A stretch of 5,895 bases of DNA. Origin: an uncultured Clostridia bacterium. Its GTDB lineage: Bacteria; Bacillota_A; Clostridia; Peptostreptococcales; Anaerovoracaceae. Made by a program: the position numbers and the translations under genes. Position 1 is the first letter of the stretch, and every line of letters begins with the position of its first letter. Shown here in pieces: positions 5,243 through 5,895 of the stretch. A model generated the notes under the pieces. It worked only from the letters and a program-made list of their open reading frames with translations, was not told where the DNA came from and did no database searches. The stretch covers positions 1 through 5,895 of the forward strand of contig CAMPCK010000065.1 of assembly GCA_946645735.1 (NCBI GenBank), given 5' to 3'.

Positions 5243-5895
5243 ATGAAAAAGAATAAGAATTTAAGAAGAGTTCTCATATCCCTGCTGGTTCTGACCACAG
5301 TATTCGTGTCGGCCTTCAGCTTCGCATATGCAGACTCAAGCTCAGATACATCCGTTACTGCAACAAGCACATCCCAGGGTCAGCCCGGCAATCCTCCTTC
5401 AGGAGATCCCCCTTCAGGCGGTCCCGGAGGACAGGGCGGAACCCCTCCTGAGAAGCCCGACGGCGACAGCTCCGGCGGTCCCGGAGGAACGCCTCCCGAC
5501 GGTGCACCCGGAGGTCCCGGAGGATCATCCTCAGCAGACATAAGCTATACAGGAAACACTGAATTCACAGATGATACCGCAGAAAGCGGCCAGACCTATA
5601 CAAGTGACGAATCCAATGTTCAGGCCCTTCTTGCATCCGGCGGAACTTCATCAATCGATAAGGCGACCGTGACTAAGACCGGCGACTCAGACGGAGATGA
5701 ATCCGACTTCTACGGAACCAATGCTGCAGTTCTTGCGACATCCGGAACCCTTAATATCACAGATTCCGATATCACCACAGACGGAGCACATGCCAATGCG
5801 GTATTTGCTACAGGTGAAGGCGTAATCGAGATCTCAGATTCAGCCATCACCACAACTTCCAATAATTCAGGTGCAGTTATGGTTACAGGAGGCGG
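5243..5895 (+). CDS. Secreted surface protein, Gly/Pro linker plus beta-helix-like repeats (3' end outside window)
   Basis: The frame is open for 217 codons and continues past the window edge. Residues 1-30 are a signal peptide: a lysine/arginine-rich start, a hydrophobic core and AYA before D31 (signal peptidase I). A Ser/Thr stretch (31-46) leads to a Gly/Pro-rich linker (about 47-94) with PPSG and three GGPGG motifs. After about residue 100 the sequence is rich in Thr, Ser, Asp and Gly. From residue 168 it shows two 25-residue repeats: G-T-L-N-I-T-D-S-D-I-T-T and G-V-I-E-I-S-D-S-A-I-T-T align, each ending in a Thr-Gly pair. This pattern is typical of right-handed beta-helix adhesins or carbohydrate-associated surface proteins; the exact family is not identified. 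The start at 5243 has AAGGAG 6 nt upstream; the in-frame ATG at 5204 is less likely. No anchor motif can be checked because the C-terminus is missing. The gene follows a terminator and has its own promoter. Confidence 0.85.
   Translation, partial: MKKNKNLRRVLISLLVLTTVFVSAFSFAYADSSSDTSVTATSTSQGQPGNPPSGDPPSGGPGGQGGTPPEKPDGDSSGGPGGTPPDGAPGGPGGSSSADISYTGNTEFTDDTAESGQTYTSDESNVQALLASGGTSSIDKATVTKTGDSDGDESDFYGTNAAVLATSGTLNITDSDITTDGAHANAVFATGEGVIEISDSAITTTSNNSGAVMVTGG
5417..5524 (+). repeat. Three 15-bp repeats encoding GGPGG in the linker
   Basis: GGCGGTCCCGGAGGA occurs exactly at 5417-5431 and 5474-5488, and with one mismatch (A for C at its third base) at 5510-5524. The copies are 57 and 36 bp apart, both multiples of three, so gain or loss of units would keep the frame. 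This makes the linker a likely site of length variation between strains. Confidence 0.8.

Noticed and set aside
5176..5370. Minus-strand 64-codon frame with a hydrophobic stretch
   Set aside because: The hydrophobic part is the complement of the surface-protein signal peptide, and the plus-strand gene has a good RBS and an export signal.
5328..5543. Plus-strand 71-codon frame rich in Pro, Glu and Gln
   Set aside because: It is an out-of-frame reading of the Gly/Pro linker of the gene starting at 5243.

Overview
The window reads as chromosomal DNA from a low-to-moderate GC Gram-positive anaerobe, most likely a Clostridia/Lachnospiraceae-type Firmicute. The basis is strong AAGGAG-type ribosome binding sites, AT-rich intergenic regions with TATAAT-like boxes, compact hairpin-plus-T terminators, a Firmicute-style lipoprotein, and a Gly/Pro-linker surface protein. 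The organism call is inference; no rRNA or other phylogenetic marker is present. No tRNA, CRISPR array, insertion sequence or phage gene was seen.

Layout, left to right. (1) 1-90 holds no recognisable gene. (2) 91-438 (-) is an HxlR-family winged-helix regulator, divergent from 592-1215 (+), a LysE/ArgO-family amino-acid exporter. The 153-bp gap between them carries overlapping divergent promoter boxes and two inverted repeats. (3) A bidirectional hairpin terminator at 1229-1252 separates the exporter from the convergent ureohydrolase gene (agmatinase/arginase superfamily, 1254-2186, -). (4) The ureohydrolase is divergent from a LysR-type regulator (2322-3200, +). Their gap holds three TACTTT-type half-sites. 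(5) Downstream of the LysR gene, on the same strand, are an M20 family amidohydrolase/aminoacylase (3264-4460) and a small lipoprotein of unknown function (4479-5102), closed by a strong terminator at 5117-5145. (6) A separately controlled gene starts at 5243 and runs off the right edge. It encodes a secreted protein with a Gly/Pro-rich linker and the beginning of a beta-helix-like repeat region. A tandem CTTCAAG repeat in one-helical-turn register lies just upstream of its TATA box.

How the genes may work together. The exporter, ureohydrolase and amidohydrolase all fit nitrogen or amino-acid handling: export of basic or other amino acids, hydrolysis of a guanidino compound to an amine plus urea, and release of an amino acid from an N-acyl or N-aminoacyl conjugate. 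The HxlR and LysR regulators are placed as local switches. The pathway link is inference from neighbourhood; exact substrates cannot be read from the sequence. The final surface-protein gene appears to be an independent unit.

I see no clearly new system. The items most worth following are the two divergent regulator/target pairs with their operator-like repeats, the active-site loop of the ureohydrolase (which differs from textbook agmatinase), and the tandem-repeat promoter of the surface-protein gene.
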